Positions 22,749 through 32,353 of a stretch of DNA of 64,000 bases are shown here, piece by piece (positions within the stretch are counted from its first letter, which is position 1; each line of letters starts with the position of its first letter). The notes under the pieces were generated by a model. That model worked only from the letters and a program-made list of their open reading frames with translations, ran no database searches and was not told the origin of the DNA. Both the position numbers and the translations under genes were made by a program. The DNA comes from Diacronema lutheri (taxonomy: Eukaryota > Haptophyta > Pavlovophyceae > Pavlovales > Pavlovaceae). The stretch covers positions 78,540-142,539 of the forward strand of contig JAGTXO010000070.1 of NCBI GenBank assembly GCA_019448385.1, read 5' to 3'.

Positions 22749-23250
22749 ATGGCAGGCGACACCGCGCAGGAGCACGCCCTTCGTCCCCAGTACAAGGATT
22801 CGTTCCACCCGGCGCAGGCCAAGGAGATCCTGAAGCAGGTGCTAGAGGGGGAGCTCAAAGACAAGACGTACAATCCCGAGCTCACCTCGCAGTGGTGCCG
22901 CGCCATCGCCGACGAGATCAAGAAGAGGCTCAAGGAGCTCAACCTGCCGCGCTACAAGTACGTTGTCAACGTCGCGATCGCAGAGCAGCGCGGCGAGGGC
23001 ATCAGGATAGGGTGCCGCTGCTTCTGGGACTCGGACACCGACGCCTCAGCGCAGGAGGTGTTTATGAACGTGCGCGCCGGCGTGCGTGTCGCGGTCGCGT
23101 GCGCGACCCATGGCGCGCGAGCGAAGCGGTGGAGTGGCGTTGGCCGCGCTGAGGCGCATGCGCGCGCGCTGCCTCCGTCTGCCACCTCGTGGCGCCCATC
23201 AGGAGTCGCTCTTCTGCTCGGCGATCGCGTTTGGCGTGTACCTGTACTGA
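22749..23250 (+). CDS. Tctex-1 type dynein light chain, two exons
   Basis: Light chain of the DYNLT/TCTEX1D family, which dimerises and binds dynein intermediate chains in cytoplasmic or ciliary dynein. Exon 1 (22749-23069) ends ASAQEVFMN. Exon 2 (23203-23250) gives ESLFCSAIAFGVYLY-stop, the typical family C-terminus. The 133-bp intron has AAC|GTGCGC and CATCAG|GAG borders, phase 0. The product is 122 residues, normal for the family (about 110-145). Core motifs seen: YKYVVNVAIAEQRGEGIRIG and CFWDSDTDA. Without splicing, the frame runs on into Arg/Ala noise and poly-Gly, so the intron is well supported. Its presence fits a flagellated organism. Confidence 0.9.
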
Positions 23251-23588
23251 TCCAGAAGGGAGGGGGGGGGGGGGGGGGGGGCGAACTGAGCCGCGACTGA
23301 CGCCAGTTTTGCAGCGCATTTCATTCAGATGGCCTGCGGTGTAGCTGCTCGGCCGTGTGCTGTGCGGCTGTCGCACCGCTGGTGTCCGCACAGCGCACTG
23401 CTCACGGCCGGCAACGCGGCGGCTGTGTGCGCGCCGCCGCGCACACACAGTATGCACCGCCGCGCACTCTGCACGTCGCTTGTCGGCGTGCAGAGTCCGA
23501 AAGGGCTCAGTGGACGTCCTGACTCCCAACCCCCCTCCGCCCCGTTCATGAATCTGCACCGCCGTCGGCGCGTCGCTCGCGCTCGATT
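23251..23588. other. Intergenic stretch with a poly-G tract
   Basis: It contains a run of about 18 G at 23263-23281, just 3' of the Tctex-1 stop. No gene or RNA is recognised. Confidence 0.5.
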
Positions 23589-24248
23589 TTACGAGGCGCC
23601 GCCCGGCGCGCCACCTGCCACCTCCTCTCCGGCGCGCTGCGCCGTCGCGCGCCGCTTGCGCTCGGCCTCGGCTGCACGCTGCGCGGACGCCTGCTCCTCG
23701 AGAATGGCGGCCTCGGCAGCTTCGACCTTCGCCGCGAACCCGTCAATGGGCGGCGTCTCCGTCGGCTTGAGCACGTCAAACGGGAAGGCCTGCTCATACC
23801 ACGGCAACTGCTCAAAAGGCGTCTCCGCCTCGGCGCGCAGCGCGGGCGGCAGCGCGGCGACGGCCGCGCGCCGCAGCCGGATCAGCTCGCCGAGCCGCTG
23901 CACGCGCGCGCGCTCCTCGCGGAGGCAGTTGCGCGCGTACTCCTTGGTGGCGGCCTGCATCTCGGCAAGCTCGGCCGCTGTGCGCTCCACGACCACCGCC
24001 TTGCCGTCGCCGTATAGCGCCGTGCGCAGCACGCCGAGGTAGGCCGTCTGCTCGCGCGAGAGTGGCGCGTCGGCCTCCTTCTTGCTCTTGAATTTGCCGC
24101 CCTTGCCGCCGCCCTTCGTGCCGCCCTTGCCAGCCGACGCGCCGGTGCCGCGCGTGCGCTCCTTCGCCACCGCTGCAAGCGCGCGGCTCGGCGGCGCGAG
24201 GCGGAGCGCACTGGCTCGCCATCCCAGAAGCCGCGTGCACACCTCCAT
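23589..24248 (-). CDS. Possible mitochondrial ribosomal protein (mL40-like), 219 residues
   Basis: The ATG at 24248 begins MEVCTRLLGWRASALRLAPP, an Arg-rich amphipathic start typical of a mitochondrial presequence. A Gly/Lys-rich linker follows (KGGTKGGGKGGKFKSKKEAD). A helical region comes next (EQTAYLGVLRTALYGDGKAV, EYARNCLREERARVQRLGEL), then FEQLPWYEQAFPFDVLKPTE. The layout of a charged helix with many Arg/Glu followed by a short aromatic segment resembles mL40/MRPL28-type proteins, but no diagnostic motif was seen. The C-terminal 50 residues are another Ala/Glu/Arg helix. A single exon. The short dispersed repeat lies 28 bp upstream of the start. Confidence 0.45.
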   Translation of the reverse strand: MEVCTRLLGWRASALRLAPPSRALAAVAKERTRGTGASAGKGGTKGGGKGGKFKSKKEADAPLSREQTAYLGVLRTALYGDGKAVVVERTAAELAEMQAATKEYARNCLREERARVQRLGELIRLRRAAVAALPPALRAEAETPFEQLPWYEQAFPFDVLKPTETPPIDGFAAKVEAAEAAILEEQASAQRAAEAERKRRATAQRAGEEVAGGAPGGAS

Positions 24249-24276
24249 TATTACACTCTCCTCTTTTTACTTTTAT

Positions 24277-24390
24277 ACTAACGACGCTTACAGGCGGGTC
24301 AGCAGGAGGGGCGCGCACGGGGCCGAGGCTGGACAAACGGAGCGAGCGAAAGGGCGCACGCAACATCAGGCCGAAATCAGGGCGTCCACA
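24277..24390. mobile_element. Short dispersed repeat, copy B, with 13-bp target-site duplication
   Basis: The same repeat as 16331-16439. It is flanked by identical 13-mers TTTTTACTTTTAT at 24264-24276 and 24391-24403, which are best read as a target-site duplication. The right 13-mer ends at the base next to the RHD3 stop codon, so the insertion sits between the 3' end of RHD3 and the 5' end of the next gene. A-rich duplications of this length are typical of LINE-driven insertion, so a SINE-like origin is plausible. Confidence 0.8.
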
Positions 24391-24403
24391 TTTTTACTTT
24401 TAT

Positions 24404-24605
24404 TCAGTCTGACTGAGAAAATTCGGCGCCCGCGCCCGCAGCCGAGTCGTCGGGCTCCGCACCCGCAGCAGCGGCCGCCGGCGCCGGCATGCGCGTGCGC
24501 CTCGCCTTGCTCGTCGCAGCGACGACTTTGGTCCTGCGCGCGCCCACGGCTTCTTGCGGCCCAGCCGCCTCCGCGCCGGCCACGCCGGCCTGCAGGGCAC
24601 GGCAG

Positions 24606-24643
<38 letters not shown>

Positions 24644-27600
24644 GCGAAGAGGAGGGGAGGGGAGGGGGAAGGCGAGGGGGGGAATGAAAGAAGGGGGGGG
24701 GGGGGGGGGGAGGGGGGGGGGTCTCAGCCATCTGATCGGCAGCAGCTGCTCGACGCGGCCGCACGCGCGCGCCGCTCCAGCGCCGCCTCTCGCCGCGCTG
24801 CTTCCCCCCCCCCCCCCCCCCCCCCCCCCCTTCCCCCTCTTCTCCCCTACCGCTCACCATGGCGAGAAGACGCTCGGCGGTGCGCGCTGCGCCCGGCGAG
24901 ACGAGCGACATGGCGCCGAGGACGACGCGCGGCCCGACGCTCTTGGCGATCACGATGAGCGCGGCGAAGGAGAAGGCGGCAATCGAGAGCAGTTGCACCA
25001 CAAACGAGGGCATCAGGAATGAGGGCCTGAAGGGGAGGGGGGGGGGGGGGGGGGGGGGGTGCAGATTATGGAAGGGAGGGGGAAGGGGGGGGGGGGGGGG
25101 GGGGGAGGAGGAGGATGGTGTGCAGATTATGGAAGGGGAAGGGGGGGGGGGGGGGTAAGCTATGGGGGGGGGGGGGGGGGGGGGGGGAGGGGGGAGGGGG
25201 TGCAGATTATGGAAGGGAGGGGGAAGGGGGGGGGGGGGGGGAGGAGGATGGTGTGCAGATTATGGAAGGGGAAGGGGGGGGGGGGGGGGGGGGGGGGGGG
25301 GAGGAGGGGAAGGCACCGGGCGAGACGCGCGCGCACATCAAGTTGAGCAGCTCGCGCAGCAGCACAAAGCCGACGAGCGCAAGCATCCATAAGGGCGCAC
25401 GCGCCTTGGGCGTGAGCGCCTGCTGCGCCTGCGTCGCGCCGAGGTAGGCGGAGCGCGCCTCGAGGATCAGGTTCTGCAGCAGCCCAACCTTGGTCGCCTC
25501 GTCAACGAGCGTCACTTCCGGGAACTTTCCGTCGGCGGGCAACGCGCTCATCAGCTCGAGCAGCTTGCGCGCGCCGTCCTGCGCGGCGGTGCACGCCGCG
25601 TTCACATCGTCCGTCCGCTGCCACACGCGCGGCAGGCCCGCCTCGTCCAACTTGAACGCGGCGTCGAACCGGCGTCGCATCTTGTCCTGCACGTGCTCCG
25701 CCTCCGCGCGCGCGGCGCGCACGACCGCCGCGCGCGACTCAGCGCCGAGCTCTGCGAGCGCGGCGGCGAGCGCGCGGTCTGGCACGCACAGCGTGCGCAG
25801 CTCGGCCGCCAGCTCGGCGCTCGCGTTGAGCAGCGCCGCCGCGCGGCCCTTTGCGATGCGCGCCCACATGTCGACGGGCGCCGCCTTGAGCAGCGCGAGC
25901 GCGCGCGGCTCGATGCGTTGCGCCAACGCCTCCTTCGCCTGCGCGAGCGTCGCGTCTGCCGCCTCGCGCCGCGCGGCCGCGTCGAGCCGCGCGAGGCGCT
26001 GACGCAACGTCGTTTCGCCCGCCGCGAGCACCGCGCCAAAGTCCCAGCCGCCGCGCGCGGCGGGCGCCGCGTCCTTTGCGATCGCCGCGTACGCCGACGC
26101 GGCCGCCGCCTCGGCGCTCAGCACGCGGTCTGCAAGCTCGAGGTCGCCCTTCTCCGCGGCCGCCGCAAGTGCCGCACCGTGCACGCGCTCCGCCCGTCGC
26201 ACAGCCGCCTCAAGCTGCCGCTCGAGGACAGAGGACGCTGCCTCGGCGAGGCGCGCGCGCACTTCGGGCCGTTTCGCGTCCGCCACGCGCCGCTCGTACA
26301 GCGCGGCAACGCGCTCGAATTTGCCGATCGACGCGTTGAGCAGCGCACCGAGCCGTGCGCCCAGATTTGCGACGGGCTCGCCGCCCGCGAGCAGCGCGCG
26401 CACGAGCGGACCGGTCGCGTTGCGCACGGCGCCGACGGCGGCGTCGGCCACCTCGGCGCAGCGGAAGCGGGCGAGCATTTCGCGTTGCGAGGGCAGGTCG
26501 AGGTCGCGCTCGGCGCAGATCGTGCCCCATACTGACCTACGCGCACGATGGGGAGGGGGGGGGGGGGGGGGGAGGGTTGCGTCGAGTGCACTGCGCGCGC
26601 GTGCGGTTTAAACAAGAGCGGGACGGCAACAGAAAGCGGGACGCGCACGGCTCGCGCGAGGCGCGCGCGCCTGGTGAACGGTTCAAAGCCGTCGGCGGGC
26701 ACGGCGGGCACCTCGGCCGCGCGCCACTCGAGGAGCGGCCTGAGCGCGCCCGCCTCGGCCTCCCATTGGCTGCGCTCGAGCTCGTAATGCGGAAGCGATG
26801 CGATTTGAATATCAAAATGCTCGTCCAGGCTGCTGCTCGTAAGCAAAGCGGGTTTGGGCACCTCCGCCCAGATAGCCGCCAAATCCGCACGCACCATTTC
26901 CTCGAGCGCGGCCAGGGGCGTCACCTGCCGCACGTGGTCCCTACACAGGAAGACCAATCGCCGCTTGCCCGCGCCAAAGAGCCTCAGATGCACCTCGATG
27001 ATCGTGCTGTTTTCATACGCGGCGGCGGCAGCCGAGGGCGACGCGCGGCGCGCGCACGCACCGCACCGGCCGGCGCGCGGCGCGCTCTCGTCGGCGCGAG
27101 GGCGGCGCGCGCGCACGGCCACGGCGCCGCGCGGCTGGCGCCGCGCCGGCGTCGCCCTCGCGCCGACGCGCGCGACGCGCGCACCGGAGAAGGTGCAGGT
27201 TGGCGGCGTTGTAACGGCCGAGGTCGTGGACCCACAGGTTGATGACGAGCGTGTCGCTCACCGCGAGCGCGAACAGCGCGCTCTGCCGCTCGAAGGACTT
27301 TGAGTCCTCGCCGCCCTCGCGCGAGTCGGTGCCCTGCATGTCGAGGACGACGACGTCGCACGCCTTCGCCTTGCCGACCCACGCGCCCTTGGTGGTCTGC
27401 GAGCGGCCGCGCGCGGCGTCCATCACGTCGAAGCGCGTGCCGAACAGCGCGTTCAGCAGCGTCGACTTGCCCGACGACTGCGGGCCGAGCACCGAGACGA
27501 CCGAGTAGCGCGCGTCGCGTCGCATCCCGTGTGACGCGAGGTACTTGGAGAGCGACGCGTTTGTGTACCCGCCGTGCTCGTCGAGCAGCTGGATGAGCTG

Positions 27601-27894
27601 GCCGTCGTCCGCACCGCCACGCAGCGCGCGCACCCTCCCGCCCGCCCAGCGCACCTCGCCCTCGCCGTCCGCGCCCGTGCACGCGTCAACGTCGCCAAAC
27701 GTGGACGCGCACGCGGCCGTCGCGACGTCGTGCGCCGGCGGGCGCGCCGAGAGGCGCGGCGGCGCGGGCGAGGCGAGGCGGCTGAAGACCAGACGCGAAG
27801 CTGCGCCGCGCGCGCTGTGCTCGCGCCGCGACTCGGCCCTCGCCCCGCCGCACGCCGCGGACGCGGCGAGCGCGAGCAGCCACGTGTGCGCCAT
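24404..27894 (-). CDS. RHD3/Sey1-type ER-shaping dynamin-like GTPase, five exons
   Basis: Membrane-anchored GTPase of the atlastin/Sey1/RHD3 group, which fuses ER tubules. Exons: 27894-27185, 27006-26680, 26536-25337, 25026-24858, 24589-24404. All introns are GT..AG (178, 143, 310 and 268 bp), phases agree, and the product is 863 residues (plant RHD3 about 800). G1 is [20 protein letters not shown], followed by [10 protein letters not shown]3 is [21 protein letters not shown]4 region is [19 protein letters not shown]. Exon 2 adds [20 protein letters not shown] and WAEVPKP. Exon 3 is the helical middle domain. Two hydrophobic helices ([20 protein letters not shown] and [20 protein letters not shown]) form the hairpin anchor across intron 3. 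An N-terminal signal-like stretch ([20 protein letters not shown]) is unusual for the family. Confidence 0.9.
25037..25304. repeat. Cluster of poly-G runs and purine-rich tandem units inside RHD3 intron 3
   Basis: Several G runs of 10-29 bases alternate with a repeated unit containing GTGCAGATTATGGAAGG (four copies, at about 25059, 25120, 25199 and 25252). On the gene's strand this is a long poly-C/CT tract, that is, an extreme polypyrimidine tract before the acceptor. The G-rich strand has strong G-quadruplex potential. Related G/C runs occur at 24607-24641, 24690-24720 and 24807-24830 in intron 4. Confidence 0.9.
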
Positions 27895-28067
27895 GGAGGT
27901 GCGCCGCGAGGGAAACCTTTTACCTTTCTAGTCTGAGAAGACGCGTATGGACTATGGAGGGGTGTCTCAAGTGAGGCGCGGCGGACACTCTCAACTCGCA
28001 GTCGCAAAGTCGACAGGTCCGGCGCGGTCCTGCCCTCCTCCAAGCGAGCCCCATGCAAACTGACGCT

Positions 28068-31000
28068 TCACGCTGCGATCGGCTGCGACGCCGCGCGCGA
28101 CATGCCGCTTCCCGCGCCTTCTGCTGCCAGACTCACCGCTCCATGCGGCGAACCCGCCAAGCCGCCGGCCCTCTGCTTCTCGGCGACGACGCTCGCGACG
28201 AGAGCGCGCACCTGCCCCTTGATCTCCTTGCGCTCCATGCCGAGCGCTACGGCGAGGTGCGCGAGCAGCGGCTTGAAGGTGACCGCCCAGCCGTGCTCGT
28301 CGATGTACGCCACCAGCTGCACCAGCCCCCAAGAGGTGAGCGGAGCGAGGGAGGGATGGGAGGGATGGGAGGGATGGGAGGGATGGGAGGGATGGGAGGG
28401 ATGGGAGGGATGGGAGGGATGGGAGGGATGGGAGGGATGGGAGGGATGGGAGGGATGGGAGGGATGGGAGGGATAGGAGGGATGGGAGGGGGGGGAGAAG
28501 GGGGTTAGCGGCGTGCTGGCGTGCGCGCGTGGAGCGAGCGGTCGTGTGCCGCGTCGCGCGGGGCGCATGCGCGCGACAGAGAGCTGCCCGCAGCGCCGTG
28601 CGCGCCCCCCGCTTCGCTTTGCTTCGCTTTGCTTCGCTTCGCGCCCGCGAGCGGCGCACGGCTCTGGCACGCTGGGACGCTGGGACGCGGGGACGCAGGG
28701 ACGCACCTCAGCGCGCAGCCTGCGCTCGAGCGCAGTCCGCTCATCGCGCGTGTCGTCAGCTGAGCCCTCCGCGCAGGCAGGCGCCGCGTGTGCGCGCGGT
28801 TCTGAGTAGTAGCGCGGTGCAGCGCCCCGCTGCCCCTCGCCGCCGGCCCCCGCGCCACCGCCGCCTGCGCCCGCCGGCTCGGACGCGCGCGGCGTGTGCG
28901 TGGGCGCGCGCGCCACAGCCTCGTCGCCACCGGCGGCGCTCGGCGGCGGTTGCGGCCGTTTCATCGGCTGCTGCACGTCGCGCGGCGAAGCCATGCGCTC
29001 CGTGGCTGCCGCAACGGGCGCGGGCTTCGACTCGGGCCGTGCGGAGGATGCACGCGGCGGCTCGACTGGCTCAACCAGCTCGTCCGGCTCGTCCGGCTCG
29101 TCCGGCTCAACCAGCTCGTCCGGCTCGTCCGGCTCGACCCGCTCGTCCGGCTCCGGTGATTGCGGCGACGGTGATGCCATGCCCGGATGCGACGGCAATG
29201 GCGGCGGCTGCGGCGGCGGCACCAGCGGCTGGCGCCAATCGTCGCCACCGCCGCCATCGCCGTCGCCATCGTGCCCGTCTTGGACAAGGTCGAGGCTCAC
29301 ACGCCGCACCCGCCTGCGCGCCGGCCTGCGCACCGCCTCTCCGTCCTCGTCGCTGTCGGCCGCGGGCTCGGCGTTCGCGCCCGCCTCGGCGTGCGCGCGC
29401 GCCGATAGCGCGCGCGTCGCCGCCTCGCGCGCCGCCGTCGCCGCGGCGGGTGCGGCCGTTGGCGTCTCGCCCGCGCCGTTGGTCCCACTGCCGCGCGCGC
29501 GCGCCGCGTTGGTCACGCGCGGCGTGTGCGCGCTCGCCTCGAGATTGGGCGCGAGGCCGTGCGCGCGCGCGAACGGTTCGAGCAGCTGCGCGTAGCTGGG
29601 TGCCGGTCGCAGCAGCCGGTACCACGCGTGCTTGGTCCGTGCAAAGAGTGCGCGCACGTCGCCACCGTCGCCGCTCGCGGTGGCGGCGTCGAGCGCGGGC
29701 ACAGTTCGAATCCGCAGCTCACGCACACGGCGGAGCTCGACGGGCACCAAGCTCTCGCCGCGCTCGTCCGCCGCCCAGCCCGTCATGTATAAATGATCGG
29801 CGTGCTGATGCACGCCACCATCCCCAGCGGCCACCGAGCCGCCCGCGGAGGCGCGACCGGCAAGCAAGGCGTGCGAGCGCACGGCGAGTGCGTCCATCGC
29901 CACGGCTCGGCCCGCCGCATTGTAGAGCACGAAACGAGCGAGGCAGAACGTGCGGCGCGTGTCGCCCGCGCCCGCGCCGCGCGCGTCGGCCGCGCCGAGC
30001 GCAACGGGCGGCCGGCCGCGGCTGCCTTCGAGTCCGGGCAGCGGGTCCGGCGTCGACGTGAGCTCGCTCTCTGCGATGCCGCGCTCCGCGGGTGGCATGC
30101 CGTCGACGGCAAAGGCGAGCGCACCGCTCGGCGCCGCCATCGTGCCGCCGTGCGGCGCGCGCGCGGCCGCGGCGGGATCGCCTGTGCGCTGTGCGCTACC
30201 CTGCGCCTTCTCTGGCGCGGCGGCGGCCGGCTGAAGCGGCGGCGGTGGCGACGACGGCGGTGGCGACGACGGCGGTGACGACGACGGCGGCGGCTGTGGC
30301 TGCGGCTGCTCGACGGCCGTGCGCTTGCGCGGAGGCGCGCGGCCGCGCTGCGATGCCGCGCCCGCCCGACCGGTGTGGCGCGCCGTGTCGCGTTCGGCGT
30401 GGCTCTGCTCGGTGCCACGGCCGCCGCCGCCATCGTCGTCGTCGTCATCGTCGTCGTCATCGATGATCACGGCCGGCTTGCGCGCAGCCTTGGGCGCGGG
30501 CTGCGCGCGCGCCGCGCTCGGTGGCCGCTTTCGCCCGCCTTTGCCACTCGCAGGCGCGACGTGCACGTCCGGTCCGGTCGGCGAGCCGTCGGCGGCGGCA
30601 AGCTCGGCCGCGCCGGCTCTCGTGGCCTCGACAAGCTGCGCGCGCAGCTGTGCCGCCTCGCATTTCGCCGCAACGAGCTCACGGGCGGCCACCGCCGCGC
30701 AGTCCGCCGCCTGCGCGCGCATCTCCGCCTCGCGATCGCGCAGGACGCGCGCCGCCGACGCCGCGTGTGCCGCGAGCTCGGCGGCGTGTGCCGCGCGCAG
30801 CCCGTCAAGCTGCGCGCTGAGCACACCCACCCGCCCGTCGGACATCTGCGCGCGCTCCGCACTCGTGCGCTCGCGCGCACGCGCGAGCGCGAGCTCGCTG
30901 CGCGCGCCGTCTCTCTCCGCGAGCGTGGCGTCTCTCTCCGCGAGCGCGCCGTCTCTCTCCGCGAGCGTGGCCGCGAGCCGCGCACGCAATGCGGGCAGCT

Positions 31001-31184
31001 CCGAATTGACGAGTTCCTGCTCGGCGAACGCGCGCACAAACCTGCGCGCGCGCGCGCGCGGGGGCGGGCGCGCGCGCGGGGGCGGGCGGGCGGGCGGCGC
31101 GGGCGGGCGGGCGGCGCGGCGGGCGCGTCGCGCGGTGAGCGGGCAGCCGACAGCGGCCGCGCATCCGACGAAACAGGCGCGCAT
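28068..31184 (-). CDS. Protein with a DNMT1 replication-foci (RFTS)-like domain, two exons
   Basis: Exon 1 is 31184-28707 and exon 2 is 28316-28068. The intron has GAG|GTGCGT and GTGCAG|CTGGTG borders, phase 0, and contains a 9-bp minisatellite. The product has about 908 residues. The N-terminus is a coiled coil (about residues 50-200) with a tandem LAERDGA/LAERDAT segment. An acidic Asp run follows a KPAVI motif. Around residues 390-530 is an RFTS-like block: FCLARFVLYNAAGRAVAMDA, HLYMTGWAADE, ELRRVRELRIRTVP and FARTKHAWYRLLRPAPSYAQ. The WYRLL-P-P-SYAQ end is the best match to the replication-foci fold. No methyltransferase motifs are present in the window. The C-terminus is basic and Pro-rich, then a helical block YIDEHGWAVTFKPLLAHLAV. 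A chromatin-associated role is inferred from the RFTS resemblance only. Confidence 0.55.
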   Translation of the reverse strand: MRACFVGCAAAVGCPLTARRARRAARPPAPPARPPPRARPPPRARARRFVRAFAEQELVNSELPALRARLAATLAERDGALAERDATLAERDGARSELALARARERTSAERAQMSDGRVGVLSAQLDGLRAAHAAELAAHAASAARVLRDREAEMRAQAADCAAVAARELVAAKCEAAQLRAQLVEATRAGAAELAAADGSPTGPDVHVAPASGKGGRKRPPSAARAQPAPKAARKPAVIIDDDDDDDDDDGGGGRGTEQSHAERDTARHTGRAGAASQRGRAPPRKRTAVEQPQPQPPPSSSPPSSPPPSSPPPPLQPAAAAPEKAQGSAQRTGDPAAAARAPHGGTMAAPSGALAFAVDGMPPAERGIAESELTSTPDPLPGLEGSRGRPPVALGAADARGAGAGDTRRTFCLARFVLYNAAGRAVAMDALAVRSHALLAGRASAGGSVAAGDGGVHQHADHLYMTGWAADERGESLVPVELRRVRELRIRTVPALDAATASGDGGDVRALFARTKHAWYRLLRPAPSYAQLLEPFARAHGLAPNLEASAHTPRVTNAARARGSGTNGAGETPTAAPAAATAAREAATRALSARAHAEAGANAEPAADSDEDGEAVRRPARRRVRRVSLDLVQDGHDGDGDGGGGDDWRQPLVPPPQPPPLPSHPGMASPSPQSPEPDERVEPDEPDELVEPDEPDEPDELVEPVEPPRASSARPESKPAPVAAATERMASPRDVQQPMKRPQPPPSAAGGDEAVARAPTHTPRASEPAGAGGGGAGAGGEGQRGAAPRYYSEPRAHAAPACAEGSADDTRDERTALERRLRAEVRPCVPASQRPSVPEPCAARGREAKQSEAKRSGGRARRCGQLSVARMRPARRGTRPLAPRAHASTPLTPFSPPSHPSYPSHPSHPSHPSHPSHPSHPSHPSHPSHPSHPSHPSHPSHPSLAPLTSWGLVQLVAYIDEHGWAVTFKPLLAHLAVALGMERKEIKGQVRALVASVVAEKQRAGGLAGSPHGAVSLAAEGAGSGMSRAASQPIAA
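28351..28492. repeat. 9-bp minisatellite GATGGGAGG, about 15 copies
   Basis: Near-perfect head-to-tail copies inside the proposed intron of the RFTS-like gene. On the gene's strand the unit is CCTCCCATC, a pyrimidine-rich tract just upstream of the acceptor at 28317. If translated, it gives a Ser-His-Pro repeat that would be mistaken for protein. Confidence 0.95.
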
Positions 31185-31270
31185 CCGACGAAACACCGCC
31201 TAGGGCACAGGAGGAACAAAGGTGGAGACGGGAGGCGGGATACGCACGGCGCTGTGCGGTGACGGTGGCG

Positions 31271-32353
31271 TCACGGCGCGCACGGGTTGGTGCGTAACGC
31301 CTCTCGAGCGGCAGCGCGCTGCACGTCAATGTCCGCGCGCGCCGCCTCGTTCGCGGCGCGCGCCGCCTCCTCCTCGGCGGCGAGCCTGAGCATGTTGATG
31401 CGCACAATCCGCGAGACGAGCTGATGCTTGTTGCCGGTCACGGGCAGGCCGAGGGTGGCGCAGTGCGACTTGAGAGCGCTCAATCCGAGCCTCATCAGCT
31501 GCGCATACTCCGCGCACGGCTCAGCGGGCGGCGGCGGCTGCGCCTGCGCCTGCGCCTGCGCGCGCGCGTGCAGCTCCGCATGCTGCCGCCGAACAAATGC
31601 CTCGCGCTGCCGCCTTATTTCCGCCTCAGCTGCGACCCTTTCCGCCTCAACTCTGTCGCGCTCGGCTCGGGCGGCCGCGGCGTCGAGCTGAGCAAGAAGC
31701 GCGCCATGGGCCGCGCGGCTCGTCGGGTCGGTGAGGATGGCGCGCGACTCGGCGAGCGCCTTGAAGGCATCGGTCGCGCGCGCGTCCGCGCACTTGTCCG
31801 GGTGGCACAGCATCGACAAGCGCCGATACTGCTTGTCGACGTCAGCGACGGGCGCGTCGCGCGCGAGCCCGAGCTGCGCGTAGCGGTCGAGGCCACCGTT
31901 CAGGAGGCGGGCGATGGCGACGGAGGCCTCGGTGATGCAATCGTCGAGCCCGCGCGCGCCCGCGCCCGACGCCTGCCGCTGCGGCTGCGGCTGCGGCGCG
32001 CGCGGCGGCGCCTGCGCGTGAGGCGCGTCCGGCGGCACGTTCTCGTCCGGCAGACCGTGCGCGCCGGCGGACGCGCCCGGGCGCGGCGCGAAGCCGGCGG
32101 GGTTGGCGCCCGGCGTGGCGCGCGGCGCATCGGGAAACGGCGAGTCCGCCTCGCGCGCGCCGCCGTTCGCCGCCTCCGCCTCCTGCTCGGCGCGAATGCC
32201 GGATTCGAACGCGTCAAAGTCCGCACCGAGGTCCGCGCAGAGGGAGCGCGCCTTGCGCGCGAGCTTGGCGGCGCGGCCGAGGTCGCAGCGCGCGCGCGCG
32301 TCGCGCGCGAGCTCAAACGCCCGCTGCGCCTCCTCGCGGTTCGCCGCGCTCAT
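31271..32353 (-). CDS. DnaJ-domain protein with C-terminal SAP-like motif
   Basis: Co-chaperone of Hsp70 by its J domain. 360 residues from the ATG at 32353. Residues 1-50 (ANREEAQRAFELARDARARC and RAAKLARKARSLCADLGAD) form the helical hairpin also seen at the start of DNAJB12/14-type proteins. A Pro/Ala-rich linker follows. The J domain covers about residues 155-220 (LDRYAQLGLARDAPVADVDK, then RRLSMLCHPDKC with the essential His-Pro-Asp). After it comes a charged helix rich in Glu/Arg, then LSALKSHCATLGLPVTGNKH and QLVSRIVRI, which fit a SAP DNA-binding helix-turn-helix. DnaJ plus SAP suggests a nuclear role; this is inference. It is head to head with the membrane protein gene at 32510. Confidence 0.8.
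   Translation of the reverse strand: MSAANREEAQRAFELARDARARCDLGRAAKLARKARSLCADLGADFDAFESGIRAEQEAEAANGGAREADSPFPDAPRATPGANPAGFAPRPGASAGAHGLPDENVPPDAPHAQAPPRAPQPQPQRQASGAGARGLDDCITEASVAIARLLNGGLDRYAQLGLARDAPVADVDKQYRRLSMLCHPDKCADARATDAFKALAESRAILTDPTSRAAHGALLAQLDAAAARAERDRVEAERVAAEAEIRRQREAFVRRQHAELHARAQAQAQAQPPPPAEPCAEYAQLMRLGLSALKSHCATLGLPVTGNKHQLVSRIVRINMLRLAAEEEAARAANEAARADIDVQRAAAREALRTNPCAP

Noticed and set aside
22749-23300. Unspliced Tctex-1 with a poly-Gly tail
   Set aside because: Splicing 23070-23202 restores the family C-terminus; the unspliced tail is intron plus the poly-G tract.
24366-24403. Protein C-terminus ending VDALISA
   Set aside because: It comes from the short dispersed repeat and poly-C translation; the spliced RHD3 frame stops at 24404-24406 before it.
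28317-28700. Ser-His-Pro repeat protein segment
   Set aside because: Translation of a 9-bp minisatellite inside an intron with good GT..AG borders.
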